Below are positions 53,888 to 64,000 of a stretch of 64,000 bases of DNA, one piece after another. The stretch is from positions 90,902,728-90,966,727 of the forward strand of contig OX377204.1 in assembly GCA_947396885.1 (NCBI GenBank), in the 5' to 3' direction. The stretch's first letter is position 1. Every line of letters begins with the position of its first letter. Source of the stretch: Heligmosomoides polygyrus polygyrus. Its lineage: Eukaryota; Nematoda; Chromadorea; Rhabditida; Heligmosomidae. The notes under the pieces were generated by a model that worked only from the letters and a program-made list of their open reading frames with translations, was not told where the DNA came from and did no database searches. Both the position numbers and the translations under genes were made by a program.

Positions 53888-54039
53888 ATTCATCTTATGG
53901 GAAAGATGAACTGCAAGCATACATGCAGCTCGAATACATATACGACGTGCTGTCGTGCGAATGGTTGGTTTTTTGGATGGTGGGATTCAAGTGCGAAGCG
54001 CACCAAAATAGATAGGATGGCTGTATCATTTGCTATTCT

Positions 54040-55483
54040 TCACCGTGGAGAAAACAGAAGCGGCTCTGAAGAAGATGAAGGCGACAGGAACGGATGTCGA
54101 AGCTCTGGTATCCTGCTGAGTGGTTGTCTGAGTTCTTCAACGAAGTAGTGAAGGAGAGGAAAGTACCGGAGTGTTGGCACAACAGTACAACGATTCCGAT
54201 TTGGAACAAGAAGGGCTGTCCTGAGACTGCTCCAATTCCGTCCGATTCGCTTGCTTTCGCACAGCATGAAGATCTTCGAGCGAATCCTCGACAGGCGAAT
54301 TCGTGAAATCGTCAAGCTCTCCGACAATCAGTGCGGTTTTGTGTCTGGTTGTAGAACTATTGATGCTATACACGCCGCCCGCCTCCGGCTGGAGAAGCAT
54401 CTCGAGAAACAGAAGCCGTTGCATATAGCCTTTCTCGACCTAGAGAAGGCCTTCGACCGCGTACCGCGTGAGGTTATATGGTATGCCTTACGACAACACA
54501 ACGTACCTGAGGAACTCATAGAGTGGGCGCGGATGCTCTACTCTTGCCCAAAGAGTAGAGTGCAAGCTGCAGCTGGAACCTCAATGGAATTTCCCACCTC
54601 TGTTGGGGTGCACCAAGGTTCAGCGCTTTCTCCGCTCCTCTTCGTTGTCGTCATGGATGCCATTACGAGAGATCTTCAAAAGCCTGTCCCATGGACATTG
54701 CTCTATGCTGATGACGTGATGCTCGCTTGCGAAGATAAAGATGATCTCGAGCGGCAGGTGCAAGCTTGGTGCGGCCGCCTGGTGATGTTCAGACTCAAAT
54801 TGAACCTCAAGAAGACCGAGTACCTAACGACTGACGTAAACGAGTCCGGCTCCATTAAGATTGACGGCACTGAGCTTGCACGCACTTCGGTGTTTAAATA
54901 CTTGGGATCAGCAATAGCCTCTGATGGCAGTCTGATGGTTGAAGTGAACTCACGCGTGAGTGCAGCTTGGTCCAAGTGGCGCTCGTTGACTGGAGTACTC
55001 TGCGACAAGAAGACACCAGAGCGCTTTAAGCGCAGAGCAGTCGTCCGACCAGTAGCCATGTACGGCGCTGAGTGTTGGCCAGCGACCAAGGAAGTTAAAC
55101 GCGCCTCAGCGTCATGGAGGCGAAGATGCTGCGCTGGACGGCTGGAGTCACGCGCATGAAACGCACCAGCAATGATGGTATTCGGCAGAAGTTCGGTGTT
55201 GCGCCGATAGCGGACAAGATGCGCGAAGCTTGCTTACTATGGTACGGCCACGATCTGCGTGGGAAAGAAGACAGCGTGCGGAAGATAGTCCTTGAGTTGG
55301 AAGTGTCAGGAAAGCGGCTTAGAGGGCGCCCGAAGCAGCGCTGGTTAGATACGTTACATGCGGACTTGAAAGTAGCTGGTGTAAACCCTGATCTAGCGCT
55401 GGATCGGGAAAGGTGGCGTCACGACACCGGGAGAGGGGACACCGCTACGAAGCGTGACAAACGCTGAAGAAGAAGAAGAAGAA
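54040..55483 (+). mobile_element. Non-LTR retrotransposon family 2, 5'-truncated
   Basis: A perfect 20-bp direct repeat GCTGTATCATTTGCTATTCT flanks the element (54020-54039, 55484-55503). The 3' end is a (GAA)n run at 55466-55483. The element has lost its endonuclease and RT start and keeps the RT core and C-terminus. The perfect duplication points to a relatively recent insertion. Confidence 0.92.
54046..55467 (+). pseudogene. Reverse transcriptase of family 2, frameshifted
   Basis: Three frame segments. First, EKTEAALKKMKATGTD and WYPAEWLSEFFNEVVKERKV (to ~54240). Second, the long frame 54251-55159 with FVSGCRTIDAIHAARLRLEK, IAFLDLEKAFDRVPREVIWY, the VGVHQGSALSPLLF box and LLYADDVMLACEDKDDLE (catalytic YADD). 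Third, 55114-55467 with KMLRWTAGVTRMKRTSNDGI, CLLWYGHDLRGKEDSVRKI, GRPKQRWLDTLHADLKVAG and a final TKRDKR. Frame changes near 54245 and 55112 break the protein. The family differs from the RTE at 4718 in sequence and tail. A tiny 3' copy is at 11738. Confidence 0.9.
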
Positions 55484-55509
55484 GCTGTATCATTTGCTAT
55501 TCTAACTTA

Positions 55510-55812
55510 GTAAGAGATGTTAGCGCAGTCGGCGGAGCGGCCCGTTGTCGGTTGCACCTTGAATCAAGGCCTTGGTTCAGATCCCGCCTTGGCCTTCCAT
55601 GCCTTCCATCCTTTCCAGTCTGCGAACTGATAGCAGGCTTGGCTAGAAAGGATAAGACACTGACTTTTCCGTCGGCTGTCCCCCGCAAGTCTCTGTATGA
55701 GCCAAATACACATTCAAATTGCCTTCACAATATTCAGTAGAAATAGAATGTATGGCACAACGTACCAAAAGAATTTACTAACACTGCTATTTACCAACCC
55801 TTACCCTTTAAT
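55510..55812 (+). mobile_element. SINE, diverged
   Basis: Head TGTTAGCGCAGTCGGCGG, body CCGCAAGTCTCTGTATGAGC, tail TTTACCAACCCTTACCC. It begins just after the family 2 target duplication. Confidence 0.78.
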
Positions 55813-55975
55813 TCTTTGATTTAATTGGCAAAATTGCGTTTATATCTTATGAGTTGTTCAAATGCCTTCCTAAAATGACATTAAAAAAACCGACCTCGCG
55901 TCATTGGTGCAGTAAACCAAAATCCTTAAATAGCTGACTGAAACTGCCCTATAATATTGAACCATTTCTTGTTTT

Positions 55976-56246
55976 GGACACATGTAGCGCAGTCGGATGA
56001 GGCGCCCGCTGTCGCGTGCACCCGATACCAGGTTCCTGGTTCGGACTTCCTGCCCATGCCAACCAAGCGTTCCTTCCGTCCGGGTCGGTGAATTGGTCTG
56101 GAAAGGATAGAGCGCTGACTTGTTCATCGGCTGGCCACCGCAAGTCATTGTAAGTCATTGAAGTCTTTGGCCAAATACGCATTCATATCGCCTTCACGGC
56201 ATCCCATAGAAGTAGAATGCGTGGCGCATCCCTTTATCCTTTATCC
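55976..56246 (+). mobile_element. SINE with target duplication
   Basis: Complete head and body with the tail TTTATCCTTTATCC; a 10-bp direct repeat TTCTTGTTTT lies on both sides (55966-55975, 56247-56256). Confidence 0.9.
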
Positions 56247-56256
56247 TTCTTGTTTT

Positions 56257-57058
56257 ACATTTTTTTCTCTGCTATTTTCCTGAATGTTTGTAATGCTTTA
56301 TGTGTAATTTCCTTATTTTCCCCGGTCTTATTTATAATCTGGTTGGAGGGTTATACACTAAAATTTCTTGGTTGTTCCCAATTTGCTGGCCAACAGCTGA
56401 AGCTAGCTTAAAAATTTATTCAATATTCAAGTCGTTTCTGCATTCCTAATAAAAGCAGATTATAATTATGCCTTCCGCCATACAAGTGATTTTGTCCTCT
56501 ATAATCTTTTAACAAAATGAGGCGCAGTTTCCAGGCAAGATCTTTTCAGAAGAAGCCGACTCTCCAACCAAAACGGTTATCTACACTCTTTGTGAAACCT
56601 CCTAATTTTGCCTAACCTAGGGCCTCCCAGTCGTCGTCTTCTCAGCCGCTGCAGCTTTGAAGTTTGTTGACTTTCAAAGACATTTTTCAAAGGAGATACA
56701 TCAGCGTTCTACGAAGTTCCCGAGCTGTACACTGTTATACATCAGCCGATGGCGGTCGCCGTAGCCCGACGACGTCAGCGACAATTCTCTGTGGTTTACC
56801 TGGGTAAGTCGGTGGGTTATAACTCACAGCGTCTATGAGTTCCGCATTAGAAAAACCCCTTCGCCATCGATTAGATTAATCTACACGGCGAAACAGGCGC
56901 TGAAAAATAATGGGACCGTAAAACTGAAATATTGCCCACCAGACGTGGTTCTCCAGCCGTTGTTAGTGACGGAAAATGTCTCCTTCGCCATCTCTTTGAA
57001 TGCAGCTAGATGAACTGCTTCTGAACTCTATAAGCCTGTAGCTCGATGACCTACAACC
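56257..57058. other. No recognisable gene
   Basis: Nothing recognised. Confidence 0.4.
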
Positions 57059-57222
57059 AGGGTTCGGCTTCGTCAACGACTTACATAACTTTAACAGGGA
57101 ATTCACCGCGGAAAGCTTAGATAACGCGGCTTATCGCCCATCATATCGCTTGATAAGCCGCGCTATCAAGGACTTCGGCTGCTCTCTGTTAAATTGCTGC
57201 AAGTCGTTCATGAGTTCTGCCC
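57059..57222. mobile_element. Palindromic MITE (~164 bp)
   Basis: Same family as 36376-36542: outer end GGGTTCGGCTTCGTCAACGA, centre GATAACGCGGCTTATCGCCC, inverted right half. Confidence 0.8.
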
Positions 57223-57436
57223 TAGCTTGGCCTCTTGGACAACTCGTATTTTTAGAGCAAAAATTCATATTTGAAACTTTAATTTTGACTTTTAATTAAA
57301 ATGAAATCTGAACATTATGGGCATTTCCAAACATTTTACGCTAACAGGATGACTTACATTGCATCGTTCGTAAACGCAACATGTGGTGAATCACAGAGTT
57401 CTTGTCGTTAGATTAATAGCACTATACTCCTCAGTA

Positions 57437-57730
57437 AGGCGCGTGTAGCGCAGTTGGAGGAGGCGCCGACTGTCGCGTGCACCCGATACCACATTTATGG
57501 TTCGGATTTCCCGCCCAGGCCAACCAAGCCTTCCATCCCTCCGAGGTCGGTGAATTGGTACCACACTTGTCTGGGAAGGTTAGAGCGCTGACTTGTTTAT
57601 CGGTTGGCCACCGCTAGTCGTTGTATGGCCAAATACGCATTCAAATCGCCCCGCGACATCCCGTAGAAGTAGAATGCCTGGCGCATCCCAAAAGGGATTG
57701 AGTAACGCCGTACTTTATCCTAATGCTTTA
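57437..57730 (+). mobile_element. SINE copy, close to consensus
   Basis: GCGCGTGTAGCGCAGTTGG head, complete body, tail TTTATCCTAATGCTTTAT. Flanks ATACTCCTCAGTA / ATACTATTCAGTG may be a decayed duplication. Confidence 0.88.
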
Positions 57731-57964
57731 TACTATTCAGTGAGAAATCATATACGACGCGTCGATATAACCCATGGACGTGGACTATGGCACTTCTCAC
57801 ACAGTTTTTATAGTTGTGCAGCTTGCTAAAGTAAAGTCACATCATCTCAGCCGCTTGCCATGGGAAGAAGGTGAGGGTTACGCCGTCAGGCGCGCCGTTC
57901 GGTCAATCTGTTTGACGAATTTGAAAAAAAAACATAATAGATTGTCCTCAAACTAATTAGCGTT

Positions 57965-59286
57965 TTGATTGCTTAATTTTACCATAACTTTCGCAAATCT
58001 CATCGGATTCAGTCGAAATAAGCACCGTTCGAATCAGCACACTTCTATCAGCGGAAAAATTATATGGCTGAGATTCGGCGAAATCCAAGAAGGCTATTTT
58101 GGCTTGGTCCCGATTGATGAAGGTTTAACCAGCGACAAAGTTCTGAAAGTGTTTGAAAAAATGGTAGTCGGCTGGCGAGAGGTCTGGAGAATATAGCGGG
58201 TGAGGCAGAACTTCAACCCTTAATTCCTCCAATTTCCGGATGGTGATTTGCGAAACGTGTGGGCGGGCGTTATCGTGCAAAAGAATCGGGCCTCTTCTGC
58301 TGTCTAATGCTGGCTGAAGTTGACGCAAATTTCGCTACATTTCGTCGGTTTCCTTACAGTAGGACTCTGCTGTGGTCGTCTGGCCTTGTGGCAAAAAGTT
58401 GTAATGGATCACACCAGCCGCCGACCACCACGCAGTGACCACTACCTTTCTGGTGGAGGTCCGCCTTTGGAAAATGCCTTTGGGGTCCTCCATCCACCGT
58501 CCGCAACATTTCCTTTCATCATGCAGAAACCAGTTTTTATCATAAGTGGTGATAGATTCACATAACCTCACCACAGTGAACACGGTCTTCCGAAAATGCG
58601 ACTCTCACCTTATCTCATACTATAGTGGAGGCACCAAAACTCAGATAGATCCAAAAATGTTCGATCCAAAAACGATCACTTTTGTAGCGTTAATGTGGGG
58701 AAGAACAAATCTCGAAACGTGATAATTTTTGCCGCTCAATGAACTCGTGGGGCACCCACTTTTCGAGTTTTTCCACCTTCCCATGGCTTTCTAAACTATC
58801 CGCTACAGCAGCTTTACTGACGTCCAGCTCTGCCGCGATCCAGTGAACTGTTTGGGAAGGTTCAGCTTCCATTGATTCCTTCAACTCGTCGTTCGGGATT
58901 GCTCTAGGTCGACTGCTACATCTTCGAGGCATCTTCGATGCTGAAATCTCGTGTCCGAAATTTAATGGACCGCTGACGTACAGTGCTTTCTCCAACACTA
59001 TTAGGCCCCACACTTGGTTGATTTGTCGAGCTGTCTCGGCTGCGTACTGTCCCAATTTGAAGTCGACACGAAATATCGTTAAGAATTGCTTCTTCGACAT
59101 ACTTCAATAAGCCCTTCAGGAACAGAAATATAAAACAACGTTAAAATATAGACTATTTAGTCAAATAGAGCGAAAAATTCTGTACAGAAAGTAGCATTAA
59201 TGCGCAATTCGAGTTTAGTTTTTACTTAAGAATAAACAAATGAAAAATAGTAGCTCAAAACGCTGAGAACTTTCCGTACAACCTAA
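57965..59286 (-). mobile_element. Mariner element 8, decayed
   Basis: The right TIR (59254-59286, outer sequence TTAGGTTGTACGGAAAGTTC on the minus strand) is next to TA (59287). The left end is strongly diverged (inner CAAAACGCT near 57965). The ~1.3-kb length is normal. Confidence 0.8.
57990..59107 (-). pseudogene. Mariner transposase pseudogene
   Basis: The minus strand starts MSKKQFLTIFRVDFKLGQYA (59100) and continues through AETARQINQVWG, WIAAELDVSKAAVADSLESH and EKWVPHEFIERQ. After frame breaks come VVVTAWWSAAGVIHYNFLPQ, LLHDNARPHVSQITIRKL and YSPDLSPADYHFFKH, ending near KCADSNGAYFD. The first Asp box reads TYDKNWFL, so the DEKW signature is damaged. Several frames are needed. Confidence 0.85.
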
Positions 59287-59703
59287 TACTTTGTTCTTCA
59301 CCATCTCCTACTTCGTCTTGTGTGAACGGCTAACGGCTACTCTTTACTGGATATTCCTTCCTTTATTTTCTAACTAATAAAATATTTGTGTTATTTATTT
59401 CGTCACAAGGATGCCAGGACACGAGGATGCGTCCCCAACCGGATTCTATTGAACATACCTAAGATGTGATCTCTATACTTTACTTCATAGATTTGCTTCC
59501 AGTTGAGCACACTTTTCTACTACTTCTATCCCATCCTTTCCCTATCTTCGTTTTCCCCGTTCTCGTTTATTTCCTGCTTTTTTCTATTTCCTGTTTTTAC
59601 CACATACAGGTCAATTAGCACCAGTTTTCTATCTCTTTCTTAGCTACACGTCACATTGTTGTGTATTAGCTGAACAAATAAATAAATAAAGGAAAATAAA
59701 GTA

Positions 59704-59980
59704 TGAAGGACGGCGTTACTAAATCCTTTCTGGGATGCGCCAGCGCATTCTACTTCTACGGGATGTCGTGGAGGCGACATGAATGCGTATTTGGCCATAC
59801 AATGACTTGCGGTGGCGAGCCGATGTACAAGTCAGCGCTCTATCCTTCCCAGACACGTCTGGTACCAATTCACCGACCCCGGAGGGATGGAAGGCTTGGT
59901 TGGCCTGGGATCCGAACCAGGAAACTGGTATCGGGTGCATGCGACAGTCGCGCCTCCTCCGACTGCGCTGCACGCGCTCA
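59704..59980 (-). mobile_element. SINE copy, close to consensus
   Basis: Minus-strand copy very like 14602-14896. AAATAAATAAA lies on both sides (about 59680 and 59980), possibly the duplication, but this is simple sequence. Confidence 0.88.
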
Positions 59981-60695
59981 AATAAATAAAATTAAATAAA
60001 TAGGCCTTCTTCTTTCAGGTACTGCTGTTACATTTGGCTCACATGACTTTTGGCGTAATAATTTTGAAGTTTAGATACGTGAAGAAATGATTCATCCGTG
60101 CTTCGATAAAAATTGGTGTAAAAAATTACAAGACATTGAGTGGGTGTTTATTATTAAAATTTAGTAGGTTCTTTTATCATGAGCGTGAAAATACTGACAG
60201 AACTTTCCTTAGAACCCAATATAATAAGCTTAATTACGTTGCTTTCCGGTATGTCCAGCGATTCTGTTGCTAAGCGACGCGCGGATTAATTAAGAACTTA
60301 ATTCCTAAGAGTGCGTTGTAAAACTAGACTGAACGGTTCTTAAGAGAACGGCGGCTCTGCTTCCTCGCCACTTCCCCCAACAACGCGTCATAACGACGTG
60401 TCTGTCTGTCCCATCTGTGGTGAGTGTCTGTTTTTCGGTGCACATACCCCCGAAGCATGTTCTTAATGAAATTTCTGTTGTTTTGACACAGAGTTCCACA
60501 CGACAGCTTCTCAGATATTCAGCAGCGTAGCAGCCTTCTCAGACCTTCAGAATGTGCAATATTTGTTATTCTGAATTTAGATTACCAGTTAGAAAAAATC
60601 TGCGGGGCCTTCCCAGTATTTTTCTCCTTTTCCCTTTTGTTTTTGTTTTCTATTTGTTTTTGTTTATATTTTGAACGCATGTACTAAAGGAATTC
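59981..60695. other. No recognisable gene
   Basis: Nothing recognised. Confidence 0.4.
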
Positions 60696-60709
60696 TTTTT
60701 CCTTTAAAT

Positions 60710-60966
60710 CAGCTGTATCACCTGTCCTGTTGATAATCGATTTGCTCGAGCGGGCGCCAGCAGCGTCTCCATTCGTCCCTGTCGCGTGCCAGAGTGGTCC
60801 AATGGATCCTCCTCGCTCGAGGGACACGAAGAGCGTCATATCGGTCGTTCAGGGCTTTCACGAAGAAGTCCGACCAAAGCGTTGGTAGGCGTCCTGGTGT
60901 TCTCTTGACCTCCCGCGCAATCCAGTCGGTGACGGCTCTCGTCCAGCGGGTGTCTGCGAATCGCAT
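60710..60966 (-). mobile_element. RTE 3' end, 5'-truncated
   Basis: Carries the last ~80 residues of the RTE protein (minus: [37 protein letters not shown]). A 14-bp repeat TTTTTCCTTTAAAT lies on both sides (60696-60709, 60967-60980). Confidence 0.9.
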
Positions 60967-61049
60967 TTTTTCCTTTAAATACTGCTCAAAAAGTTATGTG
61001 TAACAAGTGCTACGTCACGCCTATCGACGTCTTCTGAATCCCCTCGTAC

Positions 61050-61225
61050 GTAGAAGACGTCTGGGTAGTTTTCGCCATTTTCCCGCACCGTAGTTTGATC
61101 AATATCGATTGTTGGCGATCGATACTTCAAAAACAAACTTCATATTCGTGTTCAGCGAGCTTGATTGCCCAGGGCCGAAGTTCCCAGGCAGGGAGAAGAC
61201 GTCTGGGAATTTTTCGCTATTTCGT
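61050..61225 (+). repeat. Direct repeat pair with recurring module
   Basis: AGAAGACGTCTGGG followed by TTTTCGC occurs at ~61050 and ~61195. Between them AAAAACAAACTTCATATTCG and GTTCAGCGAGC resemble the module of 9.8 and 51.0 kb. Confidence 0.5.
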
Positions 61226-61386
61226 GTCGTAATTCCCCCCCCCCATTTTCCCCCCGGTTTTCCCCTCGCTAATTTCTGTGACGGCGCCGATCGATAGTAT
61301 GACTCATCGCTTAGCGCGTTATTATGGAGTATGATATTATAGAGTATGATGCTTATTTAATATATACTATATGTTATATACGCTTT

Positions 61387-61610
61387 ATCACCTGTATCAC
61401 CTGTCGGCTCGTTGATCATTAAGTTGCTCGAGCAGGCGCCAACAGCGTCTATAATCGTGTTGCGTGCCAGAGTGCTCCAGCGGATCCTCCTCGATTGAGG
61501 GACACGAGGAGCGTCATATCGCTCGTTCAGGGCCTTCATGAACATGTCCGGCTAACGCATTGGTGGGCGTTCTGATGTTCTCTTGAAATACCGGCGCGAT
61601 CCCTACCGCT
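61387..61610 (-). mobile_element. RTE 3' end, 5'-truncated, diverged
   Basis: Plus-strand tail TATCACCTGTATCACCTGTC then the RTE C-terminal region (minus: MKALNERYDAPRVPQSRRIR). More diverged than the copy at 60710; no duplication found. Confidence 0.82.
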
Positions 61611-62155
61611 CATATGTAAAAGTTTCCAGTTTCTTGCGCTTTCAAATGATCAAACTTTTTCACCACCTTTATTGGCAGCAAAGTTATCACCATTCAAACA
61701 GCTGCTTCCATTTTCTTTCTTTTCTTTCTTTCTTTTTTGGCAATGATCGGTGAAATATAATAAAAGAATCTGTGCCGCCCGATAGATATGTACTCCTTGA
61801 AGGCTGTCGAGGAAGCTGAATGGATCCATCCTGGTCGGAGGGGACACCGCTAAGAAAGTGAAACGATCACGAGCATGGTGGCCGCTCTCAGGGAAAAAAA
61901 TTCAAGGCGTGGACCTCCTTTACGGTAGCTGGATGCACCGTATTTGTATTAGGTTGTCCGGAAATTTCGACAGGTTTTCGACCTTCAACTTTAGAGTTGG
62001 GTTTACCTTTTTTTAATTTACCTTGAAATAATGTACAATTGTACATTGTTACAAAGCTCTGGTTTTGTGCGCTTTTTTTCTGTGCTATTGGTTTTAATAT
62101 ATATCTTAATATAAATTACTTCACGATAGTTTGCGTAGGCTATAAATGGACGTGC

Positions 62156-62448
62156 GCGCGTGGAGCGCAGTCGGAGGAGGCGCCGGTTGTCGCCTGCACC
62201 CGATACCAGGCTCCTGGTTCGGATTTCCCCTCCCAGGCCAACCAAGCCTTCCATCCCTCCAGGGTCGGTGAGTCGGTACCAGACTTGTGTGGGAGGGATA
62301 AAGCACTGACTTGTACCTCGGCTGGCCACCGCAAGTCATTGTATGGCCAATTACGCATTCAACACGCCTCCACGACATCCCGTACTTGGAGAATGCGTGG
62401 CGCATCCCAAAGAGGATTGAATAATGTCGTTCTTTATCCTTTATCCAT
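62156..62448 (+). mobile_element. SINE inserted in mariner 9
   Basis: Complete SINE (GCGCGTGGAGCGCAGTCGG to TTTATCCTTTATCC) between 15-bp repeats TATAAATGGACGTGC (62141-62155) and TATAAATGAACGTGC (62449-62463), 14 of 15 identical. This is the clearest target duplication for the family. Confidence 0.93.
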
Positions 62449-62491
62449 TATAAATGAACGTGCCAAAGCAGCAATTTCGGCAGATTTACTT

Positions 62492-63462
62492 CTATGATTC
62501 AAGCTCGGTCGTCGGGCGCGAAACAACTCCGAACATCAACCAGGTATGAGGGCAAGGAAGTCTTTACGAATCCACGGTGATGCGCTGGTTGCAAAAAGTT
62601 CGTCGAGGTGAATTCGATCTTGAGGAGGAAGCAGGTCGCGGACGTCGCTCTGCCGTTGATGACAAGGAGTTGAAGACGTTGATGGAAGCAAATACACGTG
62701 TGACCGTTCGAGGATTTGCTGAGGAACTTTGCCTAAGCAAATCAAGTGTTTGTGAACATCTACGGAAAATTGGAAAGACGAAGAAGTTAGATAAATCGAT
62801 ACCACAAGAGTTGAACGATCTTCAGAAAAATCGTCGGTTCGAAGTACTTCTTTGCAATAAGAACGATCCATTTCTCGACCGTATCGTAACTTGTGACGAG
62901 AAATGGATCCCTTACGATAACCGGCGACGGTCGGCTCAGTGGTTGATCCGTGATGAAGCTCCGCAGCAGTTCCCGAAATCGAAAGTGCACCAAAAGAAGA
63001 TCATGACAACTGTTTGGTGGTCTGCTTCTGGATTCGTTCACCACAGTTTCTTGAATTCGGTCGAAACAACGGCGGCAGAGAAGTACGTCCAACAGATCGA
63101 CGAAATGCACGAAAAATACCGACTTATGCACCCGGCATTGGTCAATAGAAAAGGACCGGTCCTTCTCCAACAACGCACGGCTGCATATTGCGCATCCGAC
63201 GCTGCAGAAGTTGAACGAGTTGGGCTATGAAACTCTATCACATCCACCATATTCATCGGACCTTTCGCCAACTGACTACCACTTCTTCAAGCATCTGGAT
63301 AAGTTCTTGAGCGAGAAGGGCTTCAATAACTGAGCTCAGGTGGAAATTGCCCTCAAAGACTACAACCACTCCAGAACTCCGGACTTATAGGCAACAGGGA
63401 TAAATAAGAAAGCGTCTCTTTGGCAAAGATGTTTATATCCGATTGGTTCTTATACCTACTAA
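62492..63462 (+). pseudogene. Mariner transposase pseudogene, second catalytic Asp lost
   Basis: The frame reads from ~62492 (NINQV, stop, GQGSLYESTVMRWLQKVRRG) through AVDDKELKTLMEANTRVTVR, LSKSSVCEHLRKIGKTKK, VTCDEKWIPYDNRRRSAQW and TTVWWSASGFVHHSF. At VLLQ (about 63170) a one-base loss breaks the HDNARxH box so the catalytic Asp disappears. The other frame continues NARLHIAHPTLQKLNELGYE and YSSDLSPTDYHFFKH, with further stops after GFNN. Dead copy. Confidence 0.9.
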
Positions 63463-64000
63463 CAAGGAAAGGTTCCCAATCCATGGTGAGCTTTTGCGGT
63501 GCTACTTGGACAGAATGTAGGGCCCTGTGAGCGGAGTTCAGAGCTACAGTCATTTTTTGCTGAACGCTTTGCTAAAGACCTGAAAAAGAGGCTTGAAGGC
63601 GTGTGTGCAACATGCATCAACCTCTACGACACCCTACGGGATGTGACTCGGCGGCGCAGTTGGTAGGAGTGCCACCTCGTAGGAGTACACCGGCGGGCTT
63701 TTCAGTTCGTGTCCGAGTGCTACCGATATCTTTGCACGTTTAGTTTGTTGTTAACGCGCTTTTTCATGATCACAGGAGTCAATTTGAGACCATCAATGCT
63801 TGAAACAAACCAAGACTGTTTATTTGCGCCTTTATATGTGCTAGTTTTTCAACTAATCATATCTGTACAACGACCTTATCATACCGTATCACCAATGGTA
63901 CCGCAATTGCACAGAAATGCGTCCATCTTACGGTTGGTTTGTTGTAAGCATTGGTGGACTAAAATTGCCTGTGATCATGAGAAGGCGTAATAACAACAAA
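63463..64000. other. No gene; weak tRNA-like stretch near 63650
   Basis: GGCGGCGCAGTTGGTAGGAG (63650) looks like an A-box, as in the SINE head, but no body follows. Nothing else recognised. Confidence 0.4.

Larger units (their letters stand above)
61949..63462 (+). mobile_element. Mariner element 9, decayed, with SINE insertion
   Basis: Left TIR TTAGGTTGTCCGGAAATTTC (61949) after TA (61947-61948). A decayed transposase follows; the right TIR is not found. A SINE is inserted between the TIR and the coding region. Confidence 0.82.

Noticed and set aside
61387..61610. Target duplication around this RTE end
   Set aside because: Flanks TATACGCTTTAT and CCGCTCATATG are not convincingly repeated.
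63640..63715. tRNA gene or SINE head near 63650
   Set aside because: An A-box-like string is present, but there is no clear B-box, no T arm and no SINE body.
1..64000. CRISPR arrays, rRNA genes, telomere repeats
   Set aside because: No regularly spaced identical repeats, no conserved rRNA segments, and no TTAGGC arrays were seen.

Overview
The window reads as non-coding, transposon-rich DNA from a nematode, most likely a clade V strongylid (hookworm-like) worm. The evidence is an exact copy of the 22-nt nematode SL1 spliced leader at 45245-45266, short introns with TTTCAG-type acceptors, trypsin-inhibitor-like (TIL) cysteine-rich secreted genes, and mariner and RTE elements of the kinds known from hookworms. 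The species cannot be named from the sequence alone. There is one 200-N assembly gap (10148-10347).

Probable host genes are few. Two related minus-strand cysteine-rich (TIL-type) genes lie at 2590-2904 and 13701-14143. One plus-strand gene for a secreted asparagine-rich protein lies at 35507-36040. Almost everything else is mobile DNA.

Mobile DNA by class: (1) Nine mariner-type copies (939, 12375, 15801, 21149, 24028, 43631, 44129, 57965 and 61949). Only the copy at 21149-22431 is intact. (2) A near full-length RTE-type retrotransposon (4710-8117) inside a 12-bp target duplication, plus 5'-truncated RTE pieces at 30957, 40800, 47655, 60710 and 61387. (3) A second non-LTR family with a (GAA)n tail, at 54040-55483 with a perfect 20-bp duplication and a small 3' piece at 11738. 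(4) Two Penelope-like ends (34646-35427, 41459-42517) with a GIY-YIG domain and hammerhead-like motifs inside long inverted repeats. (5) A tRNA-derived SINE family of about twenty copies on both strands. (6) Several fold-back or MITE families, some carrying a tRNA-like core.

Layout: 0-4 kb, mariner, TIL gene, tRNA-core inverted repeat; 4.7-8.1 kb, RTE; 8.1-10.1 kb, tandem repeats and a large palindrome running into the gap; 11.7-14.1 kb, retroelement tail, deleted mariner, TIL gene; 14.6-18.6 kb, SINEs, an SL1-headed retrocopy, and a 640-bp duplicated repeat, one copy split by a mariner; 21-26 kb, intact mariner and a mariner/SINE/MITE nest; 30-32 kb, paired tRNA-core repeats and an RTE end; 34.6-38.7 kb, Penelope end, Asn-rich gene, MITEs, fold-back element; 40.8-45.6 kb, RTE/Penelope nest, truncated mariner, SL1-SINE chimera; 46.5-64 kb, SINE-dense DNA with a fold-back element, the second non-LTR element and two decayed mariners.

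The most unusual observations are the SL1-headed sequences ending in SINE 3' sequence (45245-45592, 15148-15380), the family of inverted-repeat elements wrapped around a tRNA cloverleaf (3309, 29982, 30286, 49207), a short sequence module recurring in three places (about 9.5, 50.7 and 61.1 kb), and the intact mariner with a candidate 63-bp intron just before its start codon.
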